DNA of 39,103 nucleotides, taken from IMG/VR virus record IMGVR_UViG_3300035698_030246, positions 1-39,103 of that record; one strand, given 5' to 3'. The notes below the pieces were generated by a model. It made no database searches and was not told the origin of the DNA. It saw only the letters and a list, made by a program, of their open reading frames with translations. The position numbers were made by a program, and so were the translations under genes. Positions 38,796 through 39,103 of the stretch are shown piece after piece; within the stretch, counting starts at the first letter, position 1, and the number at the start of each line of letters is the position of its first letter. The stretch comes from a virus.

Positions 38796-38853
38796 ATCAA
38801 GCTTCTGAAAAATATGAATGTTGAAAATTTTTCTAAGAAGAAAGAAGATTTAA

Positions 38854-39103
38854 ATGATGAATCAAGAACTTAAGGAAGCTTCTAAGATTGGCTCTGTGGA
38901 GGTTGTCAAGGCATTGCTTAAATGTGGTGCTGATGTTCATGCTGATAATGATGAAGCTCTTAGGTGGGCTTCTTATAATGGTCATTATGAGACTGTCAAG
39001 GTTCTACTAGAGAATGGAGCTGATGTTCATGTTAATAATGATTATGCTTTTAGGTGGGCTTCTTATAATGATCATTTAGAAACTGTTAAGGTTCTTCTAG
39101 AAA
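38854..39103 (+). CDS. ankyrin-repeat protein (3' partial)
   Basis: From the ATG at 38854 the frame is open to the window end (83 full codons). It encodes ankyrin repeats of 33 residues with typical VEVVKALLKCGADVH, ALRWASYNGHYETVKVLLE and NGADVHV motifs; the second and third units are close copies, also at DNA level. Ankyrin repeats bind other proteins. They are rare in phages and more typical of intracellular bacteria, giant viruses and poxviruses. GC is visibly higher than in the surrounding genes, consistent with recent acquisition or expansion. Confidence 0.82.
   Translation, partial: MMNQELKEASKIGSVEVVKALLKCGADVHADNDEALRWASYNGHYETVKVLLENGADVHVNNDYAFRWASYNDHLETVKVLLE

Overview
This window is part of a very AT-rich, tailed, T4-like (myovirus-type) bacteriophage genome. 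All genes that can be supported lie on the + strand, packed head to tail with many 1-14 bp overlaps. The assignment rests on a near-complete T4-type replication set: sliding clamp gp45, clamp loader gp44 and gp62, translational repressor RegA, family B DNA polymerase gp43, recombinase UvsX, helicase gp41 and primase gp61. The accessory content recalls marine T4-like phages: a CobS-like AAA+ ATPase with a VWA partner, a KxDG ligase-like protein next to an HxGH nucleotidyltransferase, a B12-dependent ribonucleotide reductase, RtcB, and conserved unknowns. That resemblance is recognised from memory, not from a search. The host cannot be fixed. It must tolerate very low GC and read sigma70-type promoters.

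Layout. 1-2.9 kb: VWA protein (cut by the window start) and AAA+ ATPase, then an 11-bp tandem repeat. 2.9-9.8 kb: glycosyltransferase, dNTP-hydrolase-like protein, gp45-44-62-regA, subtilisin-like protease, GH24 lysozyme and two more glycosyltransferases. 9.8-16.3 kb: small unknown, gp43, uvsX, a decayed methyltransferase pair (one in-frame TGA, one truncated stub) and gp41 with a mini-intein. 16.3-23.3 kb: unknowns, the ligase-like/nucleotidyltransferase pair, a putative structural protein and a coiled-coil membrane protein. 23.3-30.1 kb: primase, zincin-like protein, NrdJ with two mini-inteins, RuvC-like nuclease, GDP-fucose synthase and a D12-class adenine methylase. 30.2-39.1 kb: an accessory region driven by repeated near-consensus promoters. 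It holds a SleB-like hydrolase, a deaminase-fold protein, an amidoligase, a phosphoesterase, RtcB, a (p)ppGpp-hydrolase-like HD protein, four tRNA genes, many tiny ORFs and an ankyrin-repeat gene cut by the window end.

How the genes may work together. The first 28 kb mainly copies DNA and supplies deoxynucleotides. The three glycosyltransferases, GDP-fucose synthase and adenine methylase suggest sugar and base modification. The right-hand region looks like early takeover functions: RNA repair (RtcB), alarmone removal (HD protein), tRNA supplementation and cell-wall or peptide chemistry.

The most unusual signals are: (1) a tRNA-Leu(UAA) gene whose anticodon arm has grown by 14 nt into a perfect 14-bp hairpin, beside a normal tRNA-Leu(UAA); (2) a tRNA-Asn whose acceptor stem extends into a 20-bp perfect inverted repeat; (3) three endonuclease-free inteins in two genes, one of them interrupting NrdJ at its radical cysteine; (4) a methyltransferase gene with a single TGA where Trp is expected; (5) a family of nearly identical promoter-leader cassettes.
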